Made by a program: the position numbers and the translations under genes. Positions 35,558 through 43,218 of a stretch of 64,000 bases of DNA are shown in pieces. Each line of letters opens with the position of its first letter. Within the stretch, counting starts at the first letter, position 1. The notes beneath the pieces were generated by a model, which searched no databases, had not been told where the DNA came from, and saw only the letters and a list, made by a program, of their open reading frames with translations. Source of the stretch: Methanogenium sp. GTDB taxonomy: Archaea > Halobacteriota > Methanomicrobia > Methanomicrobiales > Methanomicrobiaceae. The stretch spans positions 1 to 64,000 of the forward strand of contig JAUVCV010000006.1 of assembly GCA_030595665.1 (NCBI GenBank). The letters run 5' to 3'.

Positions 35558-36049
35558 ATGACATCGGGAAAAAGACTGACAATTGGCGTGACTGTGAACC
35601 TTGAACGCTACGAAAATCTCCGTGTGGCGGTGGAGGGAGATGTCGGGACCATTGAGGACGCAGAAAATCTCGCCCGGTATCTTGACGATGTCCTTGCCGG
35701 ATTCGGAAAGAATGATCCGGAAACCGAGAAACAGATTGCAAACTACCGGTTCCGTGTTCTGCCAGGGAAAGGCGATGCGGTGGCTGATGGTATTCTGTCT
35801 CAACAGGAAGAAACAGTTCCGGAATCGGATGTGCCTGCCGGGATGCCGGTGCATTCAGATACACAAACCAGACAAATGAGTACGCCCGGTGTTTGTTCGC
35901 CGGTAGTGCCGGCACAGGCTGAAACCAGTTTTTTCTGTGCGGACTGTGGTGCCCCGATCTCAAAAAAAGAGAATAAACTGGGTTATCTCTTTGTGGACCG
36001 TCCCCTCTGCAAGGCCTGTCTGGAAACCCTGCAAAAGGCACAGCACTGA
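35558..36049 (+). CDS. Hypothetical protein with C-terminal zinc ribbon
   Basis: This 163-residue protein has two parts. An N-terminal ~70-residue alpha/beta domain contains GVTVNLERYENLRVAVEGDV. After a linker rich in Pro, Val and Gln comes a C-terminal zinc site with FFCADCGAPIS and PLCKACLETL. No family was recognised. The TATA-like CTTATATCT at 35540-35548 is so close that transcription from it would begin inside the first codons, so translation may really start at GTG 35588 or use another promoter. A solo TnpB-element end lies 11 bases after its stop. Confidence 0.72.
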   Translation: MTSGKRLTIGVTVNLERYENLRVAVEGDVGTIEDAENLARYLDDVLAGFGKNDPETEKQIANYRFRVLPGKGDAVADGILSQQEETVPESDVPAGMPVHSDTQTRQMSTPGVCSPVVPAQAETSFFCADCGAPISKKENKLGYLFVDRPLCKACLETLQKAQH

Positions 36050-36060
36050 CTGTGTACCGG

Positions 36061-36112
36061 GTCAACTACCCACGACTAAAGTCGTGGGCTTTCTGCCTGT
36101 TTTCTTCGTGAA
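36061..36112 (-). repeat. Solo TnpB-element end (left and right ends fused), upstream of cdc6
   Basis: Read on the minus strand this 52-nt sequence matches the left end of the tnpB element for 44 nt with one mismatch, including the 20-nt palindrome (36069-36088). It then continues with TAGTTGAC, which occurs at the right end and not the left. It is therefore a minimal copy lacking the tnpB gene. It ends ~18 bases before the cdc6 TATA box. Confidence 0.85.
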
Positions 36113-36129
36113 AATAACAAACACCTATT

Positions 36130-36139
36130 CTTATATAAT
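36130..36139 (+). promoter_or_regulatory. cdc6 TATA element
   Basis: CTTATATAAT centred near 36135 lies 25 bases before ATG 36160, so the message is probably leaderless. The solo element just upstream occupies the position where activators or repressors usually bind. Confidence 0.55.
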
Positions 36140-36159
36140 TCGCCGTGAGATTCTCTGGT

Positions 36160-37293
36160 ATGAAGAAGAACCTCCTGATGTGGGATGAGTCAATCTTCCA
36201 GAACATGGAGGTCTTTGAGTTTGACTTTGTTCCCGGGCAGTTTGATTTTCGTGACACACAGGAGCAGGAGCTTGCCTTCCAGATACAACCGGCTCTCCGT
36301 GGCGGGCGCCCTTTGAATACCATCTGCCGCGGTTTGCCGGGCACCGGGAAGACGACCAGTATCAGGAAACTCTTCACTGAGATTGAGGAGAACACCAAAA
36401 AGATTGCCCCGGTGCATATCAACTGCCAGATAGACAATACCAAATTTGCGATATTCGCCCAGATATACCGGTGCATCTCCGGGCATCTTCCCCCGGGTTC
36501 AGGTACCTCATTTAAACAGGTCTTTGATTCGGTCTGTCGCCTGTTGGCAAAGGAAGATACGGTTCTTCTGGTCTGCCTTGACGATGCGAACTATCTGATG
36601 TATGAAAGCGAGATCAACAAGGTGCTTTACACCCTTCTCCGTGCTCATGAGTCCTATCCCGGCATAAAGATCGGGGTAATAGTCGTGATCTCTGATATGT
36701 CTGTTGACCTGATGCAGGCAGTGGACCCACGTGTGGTGTCTGTGTTTCATCCGAATGACATCTACTTCCCGCCCTATGACGAGGATGAAATAAAAGTGAT
36801 TCTCCGCCAGCGGGTGAAGGAGGGATTCTATCCGGGGGTGATAAGTGAAGCGATGCTGGACCTCATCACCGAGCAGACACTGAAAGGAGGGGACCTCCGG
36901 GTGGGTATTGACCTCCTGAAACGTGCAGGTCTCAATGCAGAGAAAGATGCCCGCAGGAGTGTGGAACGTGATGATATCTGCCGTGCCTATGAAGTATCAA
37001 AATACCTGCACCTTACGGCAACCATCCATGCCCTCCGCCCGGAAGAACGTGCCCTCCTGCACCTGATTGCCGAACGCTCACGCGAAGAGAAAGAGATGGC
37101 CGCAGGAAAGGTGCACGAGGCGGTGAAGGCATCTTCGATGAAACTGGGTTATACCCGGTTTTATGAGATGGTCACAAAATTAGATTCGATGCGGCTTGTC
37201 AATCTGCACTATCGGGAGGGGCGGGGGAGGACCCGTCTTATAACGCTCAGGTATGATCCGGACCGGGTTATTGAAGAGATTGATCGCTGCTGA
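36160..37293 (+). CDS. cdc6: ORC1/Cdc6-type replication initiator
   Basis: This 377-residue AAA+ protein recognises origins and loads MCM. It opens MKKNLLMWDES and FDFRDTQEQELAFQIQPAL, a standard archaeal Cdc6 start. The Walker A loop is GLPGTGKTTS near residues 63-72, and the Walker B strand reads VLLVCLDDANYL. A winged-helix domain at about 285-377 ends RTRLITLRYDPDRV. ATG 36160 is chosen over GTG 36145 because of the TATA distance and the conserved N-terminus. In many archaea an origin lies next to such a gene; I could not identify clear origin-recognition boxes in the short flank. Confidence 0.94.
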   Translation: MKKNLLMWDESIFQNMEVFEFDFVPGQFDFRDTQEQELAFQIQPALRGGRPLNTICRGLPGTGKTTSIRKLFTEIEENTKKIAPVHINCQIDNTKFAIFAQIYRCISGHLPPGSGTSFKQVFDSVCRLLAKEDTVLLVCLDDANYLMYESEINKVLYTLLRAHESYPGIKIGVIVVISDMSVDLMQAVDPRVVSVFHPNDIYFPPYDEDEIKVILRQRVKEGFYPGVISEAMLDLITEQTLKGGDLRVGIDLLKRAGLNAEKDARRSVERDDICRAYEVSKYLHLTATIHALRPEERALLHLIAERSREEKEMAAGKVHEAVKASSMKLGYTRFYEMVTKLDSMRLVNLHYREGRGRTRLITLRYDPDRVIEEIDRC

Positions 37294-37357
37294 CTCTACA
37301 AATTAACAATCCTTATCTATTTTGCTCAAACAATGTATCCGGTAGGAGTTAACTCTC

Positions 37358-38305
37358 ATGATCAGCATTAATGAACTTGCACTTGAGCTCTTTGAAGAGC
37401 TTGCAGAATTTCCGGAAGACTTCAACGCGGTCTTCCACCAACTCGATAACGGAGCACGCATCGTTGACTGTGGTGTTCAGGCAAAAGGCGGCTATGCCGC
37501 TGGAAAACGCTTCACTGAAATTTGCATGGGCGGCCTTGCAGAGGTCTCATTCCGGATGGGCCAGATTAACCACGTCCCAATGCCTTTCATTGACGTCAAC
37601 ACCGACTTCCCGGCACTGTCATGCCTCGGTTCACAGGAAGCAGGCTGGAGAATCACCCACGAGAAGTACTTCGCAATGGGCAGTGGCCCGGCCCGTGCTC
37701 TCTCCCGTAATCCAAAGGAATGCTACGAGCTCATCGATTACGAGGATGACTGTGACTTTGCAGTAATCTGCCTCGAGTCTGATTCCCTCCCTAATGCAGC
37801 AGTGATGCAGAAGATTGCAGATGCATGCAATGTTGCTGTTGCAAATGTCTGTGCAGTTGTTGCACCTACCGCATCAGTGGTCGGTTCCATCCAGGTCGCC
37901 GGCCGCTGTGTCGAGACAGCCATCTACCGCCTCGAACAGCTCCACTATGACCCGAAGAAGGTCATCTGCGCATGCGGTTCAGCCCCGATTGCTCCGGTGA
38001 AGGCAAACTCCACTAAGGCAATGGGCTGCACCAATGATGCCACCATCTACTTTGGCCAGATTAACCTGACCATCGACGGTGCTGACATCGCAGACTATGT
38101 CGATAAGATTCCGTCCAGCACTTCCTCTTCCTACGGCAAGCCGTTCTACGACACGTTCAAGGAGGCAAACTTTGACTTCTTTAAGATCGACCAGGGTCTC
38201 TTTGCACCGGCTGAGGTTACTATCAACGAAGTCTCCGAAGGTAAGGTCTACCACTGCGGTGCAGTAAACGCTGAAGTGGTCCTCCAGTCCTTTGGCTACC
38301 TCTGA
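37358..38305 (+). CDS. mch: Methenyltetrahydromethanopterin cyclohydrolase
   Basis: This 315-residue cytosolic enzyme interconverts N5-formyl- and methenyl-H4MPT, the third step of CO2 reduction to methane. Recognisable stretches are DCGVQAKGGYAAGKRFTEIC (residues 36-55), MGSGPARALSRNP and the C-terminal CGSAPIAPVKANSTKAMGCT (split: CGSAPIAPVK, ANSTKAMGCTND). Length is that of the family. TAGGAG lies about 9 bases before the ATG and a TATA-like CTTATCTATT precedes it. Codon usage is highly biased, as for other abundant methanogenesis enzymes. Confidence 0.98.
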   Translation: MISINELALELFEELAEFPEDFNAVFHQLDNGARIVDCGVQAKGGYAAGKRFTEICMGGLAEVSFRMGQINHVPMPFIDVNTDFPALSCLGSQEAGWRITHEKYFAMGSGPARALSRNPKECYELIDYEDDCDFAVICLESDSLPNAAVMQKIADACNVAVANVCAVVAPTASVVGSIQVAGRCVETAIYRLEQLHYDPKKVICACGSAPIAPVKANSTKAMGCTNDATIYFGQINLTIDGADIADYVDKIPSSTSSSYGKPFYDTFKEANFDFFKIDQGLFAPAEVTINEVSEGKVYHCGAVNAEVVLQSFGYL

Positions 38306-38312
38306 ATAATTC

Positions 38313-38321
38313 TTTTTTTTT
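38313..38321 (+). terminator. T-run terminator after mch
   Basis: Nine consecutive T begin 8 bases after the mch stop and a second pyrimidine tract follows; this fits archaeal U-tract termination of a highly expressed gene. Confidence 0.6.
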
Positions 38322-38526
38322 CTTCCGGAATCCTTGATTATTCCCGGTATGTTTGGTTGTATTATCTGGGAATCAACTTTATCCAGCAGATTTCTTTTCC
38401 TTCTGTATCAGGTAAAATATCTGTTATCTGTGCCTTTTTTGTCTGATGACACTTTTAAAAGACAGATTGGGGCTGAAGAATCCATTTCGTTATCTTTTTT
38501 GCCTTGTGTTCTCCAATTCAGGACTA

Positions 38527-38721
38527 ATGACAAATACGCACTGCAAAAAGCACCCGGAAATTCTCGCAACCTCCTCATGTAAGACCTGTAAAAATGGCTG
38601 CTGTGATGACTGCATGGGCCCCGGTGGAGTATGTAAATCCTGCTGGTATAAGATCGTAACAGTCCTTTTCATTGTCATGATGGTGAGTGCCTCTCTTGTC
38701 TGGTCCCTCTGGGGATTTTAA
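38527..38721 (+). CDS. Small B-box-like zinc protein with C-terminal TM helix
   Basis: This 64-residue protein has seven cysteines and two histidine-like ligands in the first 40 residues (MTNTHCKKHPEI, then CKTCKNGCCDDC), a spacing similar to B-box zinc fingers. One TM helix (VTVLFIVMMVSASLVWSLW) ends the chain. The longer frame from 38446 adds a tail with no conserved look and overlaps the TTTTAAAA promoter element near 38450, so ATG 38527 is preferred. Its function is unknown. Confidence 0.68.
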   Translation: MTNTHCKKHPEILATSSCKTCKNGCCDDCMGPGGVCKSCWYKIVTVLFIVMMVSASLVWSLWGF

Positions 38722-38983
38722 GCGAATCTTTTTTTTGAATAATTCTTTAGATCACCGTCTGAATGGATTTTAATCAGATGAAATTATGTTATCTTCTTTA
38801 CCTGTTCTCGCAGATTCCGGGTATGGATTATGAGTGAATGGGAATCAGAGGAGGTTTGAGAGAGGAAACAGAGGGGACGTGAGAGATTGTAAAAAATGGG
38901 TGTGTGGGATTTTGAGAGAACAGAGAACATCTCTGAAAACCGGTAATTCCGGTGGTAGGTATCTGTTTTGTGTATTGCCTTGC

Positions 38984-39262
38984 TCACAGAATAAGAGCGA
39001 GATATACAAACCAGATGATTGCACCGCAGTGCAGAATGAGAAAGAACGGGACTAATTTAAATTTCAGTTTCTGCGTCTTGTGGCGGTATTTCTGCATGCC
39101 TGCGTATGCACCGAACGGCCCGAGGAATGCTGCGATTATGAGGGTCTTCTCCGGAGTGCGCCACGCACCGTTTTCTGCCTTGCGCTTGTCCCGCCCGTAG
39201 ACAAGAAATGCGATGATATTTACCACGACGTAGAAGGCCGCGGCGATGATGAGATTATTCAT
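38984..39262 (-). CDS. DUF1294 family membrane protein
   Basis: This 92-residue protein has three hydrophobic helices. The DUF1294 core is visible: YGRDKRKAENGAWRTPEKTL followed by AFLGPFGAYAGMQKYRHKT. The longer frame to 39367 begins on a TATA element (CATATATATG, 39361-39370), so ATG 39262, behind AAGGAA, is the likely start. The family is common and uncharacterised. Confidence 0.85.
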   Translation of the reverse strand: MNNLIIAAAFYVVVNIIAFLVYGRDKRKAENGAWRTPEKTLIIAAFLGPFGAYAGMQKYRHKTQKLKFKLVPFFLILHCGAIIWFVYLALIL

Positions 39263-39540
39263 GGGGGTTATTCCTTTCGTTGTGTCGGGAGAAGGGGGTC
39301 GGGAAGTGGACCGAAGGGGCACATTCCCTGCATTCTCTCTTTTTGGAGATGTATGACGGCGTCTCATATATATGCAGCAGAAAGGGAAGTGGCAGAATGG
39401 AGGGGGAGGGGAGGTACGGGGAAAGATGGAAAAATGAATAAAAAAGAGAATCCTGGTGCCTGTTAGTCATCACTGGCCAGATGAATACACAAGGCTTAAT
39501 TGCTTTGAAAAAAATGAATGTAAGGCACAAGATGCACACA

Positions 39541-39614
39541 GGGCTTGTGGTCTAGTTGGTTATGACATCGCCTTTACACGGCGAAGGTCCGGAGTTCGAA
39601 TCTCCGCGGGCCCA
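39541..39614 (+). tRNA. tRNA-Val (anticodon TAC)
   Basis: The 74-nt sequence folds into a complete cloverleaf. The acceptor is GGGCTTG with CGGGCCC, the D arm contains the AGTTGG loop, the anticodon arm is TCGCC/GGCGA with loop TTTACAC, and the T arm is CGGAG/CTCCG with TTCGAAT. The anticodon TAC reads valine codons ending in A (and probably G). CCA is not encoded, and no intron is present. A T-run follows at 39622-39630. Confidence 0.96.
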
Positions 39615-39815
39615 TCGTTTACTTTTTTTCTGTGCATTCTATTTTGATAGAACTGAATTGCATGGTTTCATTTATTCTCATATTTTGGCCGGGGAGGATG
39701 AAAGTAGAAACCGATTGAAGAGCCGCCTGTAACGGGGATGTATTGTGATACCTGCCACTGCTGCAATTATCCTCTTCCGGAACATGTGAGCGAAAAAAAA
39801 TAGAGAATGGAGTGT

Positions 39816-40580
39816 TTAAACCCCGACAAAGGTGACGGAAAACGACTCTGCATCCTGTGCGGTTTCTTCCCACGGACGGGCATATCCTGCGTCAAAGGAG
39901 CCGGACGTCTCGCCGTCAAATGTCACGAGCCACTTGTGAATGCCACCTGCACCGGAAATAGGTATCTCTGAGTATGGTGGGACGAACGAGTCGGCAGCAA
40001 TTTCTGCACTGCCCGAAACCGATGCATTCCACTGGTATCCGGTTGTTGGGTTTTCATCCAGTGCCACGAGAGCAGCACTGCCTTCTGATACAGAGACAGT
40101 GGTTCCGTTGTCAGCACTGGTCACGTCAACCACAGAGGCTCCCTCCGGTGTCACGTAGAATGTGACGGTGTAGGTTTCGTCAGCTGGCTGGCTTTCTTCC
40201 CATGGACGGACATACACGGCGCTGAACGTCACAAGACCGGTCGTGTCTGGCTTGAGAGTCCAGACATGCACACCGCCCGCACCGGGTATCTGCTCTTCAG
40301 GTGGGACGAATGTGTCATCCGTGATGGTCATCCCGTCAACCGTGGTTACATTCCATGAGTAACCGGTTGTGGGGTTTTCAGAGAGTTTTATCGCGATCTC
40401 CGTTTGCATACTCACCGGGATGATGTCCCCGTTGTTGTCCTGGGCAACGGAGACAACTGCTTCCGGCACCGGGGTGGGTGTCGGAGTCTCTGTTCCTGTG
40501 GTGTCAGTCGTGGTGCACCCTGCTGCACAGAGAATGCCTGCGAGGGCGACTGCAATTAGAATCCCGTATACTGCTTTCAT
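39816..40580 (-). CDS. Lipoprotein with two chagasin-type (I42) protease-inhibitor domains
   Basis: This 254-residue exported protein has a lipobox-like ILCAAGC after its signal helix and a Thr/Pro-rich linker. Two tandem chagasin domains follow (about residues 48-145 and 150-254). Each has the inhibitor loops: NPTTGYSW and NPTTGYQW (BC loop), GAGGVHVW and GAGGIHKW (DE loop), and RPWEES and RPWEET (FG loop). All three loops are intact in both domains, so each should bind a papain-like cysteine protease. Tandem copies in one lipoprotein are unusual. The protein is probably displayed on the outer face of the membrane. Confidence 0.9.
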   Translation of the reverse strand: MKAVYGILIAVALAGILCAAGCTTTDTTGTETPTPTPVPEAVVSVAQDNNGDIIPVSMQTEIAIKLSENPTTGYSWNVTTVDGMTITDDTFVPPEEQIPGAGGVHVWTLKPDTTGLVTFSAVYVRPWEESQPADETYTVTFYVTPEGASVVDVTSADNGTTVSVSEGSAALVALDENPTTGYQWNASVSGSAEIAADSFVPPYSEIPISGAGGIHKWLVTFDGETSGSFDAGYARPWEETAQDAESFSVTFVGV

Positions 40581-40707
40581 AGGCGCTCAGTGGAATATAG
40601 ACGGGCAAACTGATAAACCAAGCGATAATTTCGAACTCATTCGCACTCATATCCACCATCTGCAAAAAGGGGTTTTGGTCTTTCTGTGTCTCTTTCTTTT
40701 TCTGCCG

Positions 40708-40773
40708 TCACCGTTTCCGCCACAGCACGAGAAGCAGCAGCACGCCAAGGGCGACAATTCCCCAGAGGTAAAC
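40708..40773 (-). pseudogene. Remnant C-terminal TM tail of a membrane protein
   Basis: On the minus strand the codons directly beyond the hairpin repeat read VYLWGIVALG, then VLLLLVLWRKR and a stop, a typical archaeal C-terminal anchor with a basic end. The upstream part of that gene is gone; the hairpin and the HNH gene occupy its place. It looks like the tail of a gene cut by the element. Confidence 0.35.
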
Positions 40774-40801
40774 TACCCCTGAGCTAAACAGGGGTAGTTC
40801 A
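40771..40801 (-). repeat. Solo hairpin of TnpB-element right-end type
   Basis: AACTACCCCTG (40771-40781), loop AGCTAAA and CAGGGGTAGTT (40789-40799) form an 11-bp perfect stem, ending in CAC. The arm and its GTAGTTCAC end match the longer copies at 44779-44900 and 55788-55899. Confidence 0.75.
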
Positions 40802-41230
40802 CATGGTCCGCCTCTCCTGAAACCCGGGCTGGCAGATGACCTGCCGGCCCTTCCGTGCATGGACGCGGGAATGGCATCGTTCGCAGAGGGTGATGAGATT
40901 TACGGGTGCATCATTGGTGCAGTCTCCGTCTTTGTGGTGGATGTGGAGATATTCTTCAGCACCGCATAGCATGCATCGGTGTCTGTCCCGTGTGAGAATG
41001 ACTTCCCGAAGTTCTTTCCATTCTTTCATGCCATATTTGTCCCGCACGGTAATCGCTATATCATGACGGTTGCAGAAGAGAATGTCGCCGTTGCGCGTTG
41101 CATACGGACAGGAGTAACAGAGGCGCCGGTAGGCGTTCAGTCCGGGCCGGTCCCGGCAGGGAGGGAGACCTCCGGTTGAAAACGAGAAGAGACTGCGCTG
41201 AAGTTCGATTGCCTGTTTTGGCCGGTTCAT
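40799..41230 (-). CDS. HNH endonuclease family protein
   Basis: This 143-residue protein has an N-terminal Cys cluster (CYSCPYATRNGDILFCNRHD, about residues 38-57). It also has a full HNH domain with zinc cysteines: CMLCG, the catalytic-type HIHHKDGD and LCERCHSRVHAR. The spacing is that of McrA-like free HNH nucleases. The last codon is ATG followed by a TGA supplied by the adjacent hairpin repeat, so the original C-terminus may have been longer. It could be a homing or restriction-type nuclease; no methylase is adjacent. Confidence 0.78.
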   Translation of the reverse strand: MNRPKQAIELQRSLFSFSTGGLPPCRDRPGLNAYRRLCYSCPYATRNGDILFCNRHDIAITVRDKYGMKEWKELREVILTRDRHRCMLCGAEEYLHIHHKDGDCTNDAPVNLITLCERCHSRVHARKGRQVICQPGFQERRTM

Positions 41231-41300
41231 ATCTGGTAGTGATATGGTATCGGGAGAGTCCTTTTAAAATCAGGGCCGTGCGGGGTGAAAGTAGAGATAA

Positions 41301-42014
41301 TTATGGGGTAATCGTGAGGTCCCGTTTCTCCGGCCTGAAATCCTCTTCTATTTTTCCGTCGTGCAGGCGGACAACCCGGTCGCAGTATTCGATGTGCCAG
41401 CTCTCATGGGAAACCATGATGACTGTCAGGTTCATTGTGCGGTTAATCTCCCTGAATAGATCAAGCACAGCCCGTGAATTCGTTGAGTCCAGGTTCGCGC
41501 AGGGTTCGTCTGCAAAGAGTATTTCCGGTTTGTTGATCAACGCACGGGCAATCGCGACGCGCTGCTGTTCTCCCCCGGAGAGCTCAGACGGGAGGTGCGT
41601 TGTCCTGTCACCCAATCCAACCCGGCTGAGGAGTTCTCTTGCGCGGCGGGCGTATGAATCTGCGTTATCCCCCCGTGCCATCGCAACGAGGGATACATTC
41701 TCCTCTGCGGTCAGTTCGGGAACCAGTGCATAATCCTGAAAGATGAACCCGAACCGGGAGAGGCGGAAGACCCCTTTTTCCGCCTCTGAAAGGGGGATGA
41801 CATCCGTGCCGTCGATGGCTATGGTCCCCTCGGATGGAGGGTCAAGCAGGCCGAGCATGTGGAGGAGTGTGGACTTCCCGGAACCGGATGATCCGGTGAT
41901 TCCCACGAAGTCCCCTTTCCGGATGGAAAATGATACCCCGTTGATCGCCCGCACCTCGACCATGCCCATGGTATATACCTTCCTGAGACCCTCGGCACTG
42001 ATGTAGTCATCCAC
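41301..42014 (-). CDS. ABC transporter ATP-binding protein (MacB/LolD type)
   Basis: This 237-residue ATPase is complete: Walker A GSSGSGKSTLL near residue 40, Q-loop FIFQDYALVPELTAEENV, signature LSGGEQQRVAIARAL, Walker B ILFADEPCANLD and switch HIS in VSHESW. The sequence type is that of LolD/MacB transporters that act on surface or lipid substrates by a mechanical stroke. Its start overlaps the permease end by 8 bases; it is the last gene of a three-gene operon. Confidence 0.94.
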   Translation of the reverse strand: MDDYISAEGLRKVYTMGMVEVRAINGVSFSIRKGDFVGITGSSGSGKSTLLHMLGLLDPPSEGTIAIDGTDVIPLSEAEKGVFRLSRFGFIFQDYALVPELTAEENVSLVAMARGDNADSYARRARELLSRVGLGDRTTHLPSELSGGEQQRVAIARALINKPEILFADEPCANLDSTNSRAVLDLFREINRTMNLTVIMVSHESWHIEYCDRVVRLHDGKIEEDFRPEKRDLTITP

Positions 42015-43215
42015 CGCGAATCGCCTCCAGTATTCCTTCGTTCACCACCCGCCAGGCAGGAATGAATCCTGCGACGGCGGATGAGATAAAAAGGAGTGCC
42101 GTGTTCTCGATGATCATCGACCACGTCACAATTGGGGTCACATTTCCATCAGGAAATTCGATGGGAAAGGTGGTGAAGTAGAGAACCATCATGCCAAGGA
42201 GCAGGGAGCCCAATACCGTGCCGATGAGGCAGATGAAGATCACCTGCATCACATAGGAGTTGATGATGATGCCTTTTTTCAGACCGATTGCCTTGAGGAT
42301 GCCGATCTGTTTGCGGTTGTTGAAGGTCTTGATTGTGGTCATGATGAAGATGAGAACAACTGCAATAACAAGACCCCCGAAGACGCTGATCATATTAATG
42401 ATGGCAAAGGATTCAATCGATTCACTCACCACATCAGGCAGTGCCTCCTCCCATGTCCTGACATCTTCACCCACACCAAACTGGAGAATCCGTTTCTTCA
42501 CGAGCGGTGCATCCTCATTGGTAACGGTCTTTATGAGCACCTCTGTCGCCTGTGCCCCTCCTGTACCGGTGACGGCGTCCATCTCATCTTTTGTTACAAA
42601 GACCATGTAGTCCGCCTGGTATGACTTGGTGTTGATGATGCCCTTTATCCGGTATTCTCTCACGACACTGTTTGCATACCGGACGGTGACCACGTCCCCT
42701 ACCGTGGCACCGCCCAGGGATGCATAAAACTCCCCAATATCATCCTTGTTGCCTGCCACCAGACTGCCGACGAGGATCTGGTCACGGTCTCCGCTCCCCA
42801 GGAAATCTCCTTCTGTAATATGCTTATGAAATTTGGTGACTTCCGTCTCATCACGTGGGTTGAAGGCATCTATTTCCATCGCAACGGTCTTATCTTCGAA
42901 GTCTATCGACCCGGCCATCGGGTAGCGTGCAGATGCACGCACCACACCGGGCACCCGGTTGACCGTTGCAAGCAGTGTCTCAACGTCATCGATATACCGG
43001 ACATCTTCAGGAGGTTTGATTATAACATCGGATGAGATGTAATCGATCGTCTGCTCATAGTAGACGTCCATTGCCCCCATGATCACTGACGGGAGGAAGA
43101 TCATATTGGTCAGGACGAGGGCAATGATGACGATGTACATGGCATTCCTGCCCCTGCCGCCCCGCTGGATGGATCGGGCCGCAAGAAAGGCAGACACTTT
43201 CAGATCGTTAAACAT
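42007..43215 (-). CDS. ABC transporter permease, FtsX/MacB family
   Basis: This 402-residue protein has one TM helix near residues 26-50, a large extracellular domain (about 55-275) and three TM helices near 278-305, 330-355 and 370-392. This is the four-helix FtsX topology. RKQIGILKAIGLKKG before the third helix is the standard coupling motif to the ATPase. The extracellular part probably contacts the surface protein encoded just upstream (3-base gap). Confidence 0.92.
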   Translation of the reverse strand: MFNDLKVSAFLAARSIQRGGRGRNAMYIVIIALVLTNMIFLPSVIMGAMDVYYEQTIDYISSDVIIKPPEDVRYIDDVETLLATVNRVPGVVRASARYPMAGSIDFEDKTVAMEIDAFNPRDETEVTKFHKHITEGDFLGSGDRDQILVGSLVAGNKDDIGEFYASLGGATVGDVVTVRYANSVVREYRIKGIINTKSYQADYMVFVTKDEMDAVTGTGGAQATEVLIKTVTNEDAPLVKKRILQFGVGEDVRTWEEALPDVVSESIESFAIINMISVFGGLVIAVVLIFIMTTIKTFNNRKQIGILKAIGLKKGIIINSYVMQVIFICLIGTVLGSLLLGMMVLYFTTFPIEFPDGNVTPIVTWSMIIENTALLFISSAVAGFIPAWRVVNEGILEAIRGG

Positions 43216-43218
43216 TGC

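Noticed and set aside
35355-35561. 68-codon frame ending in an ATGA overlap with the zinc-ribbon gene (QHHHPVV region)
   Set aside because: The overlap suggests coupling, but another frame of equal length covers the same bases, there is no ribosome site, and the putative TATA of the next gene lies inside it.
41098-41733. 211-codon plus-strand frame opposite the HNH and ABC ATPase genes
   Set aside because: It is the antisense of two well-supported genes and has no protein-like features of its own.
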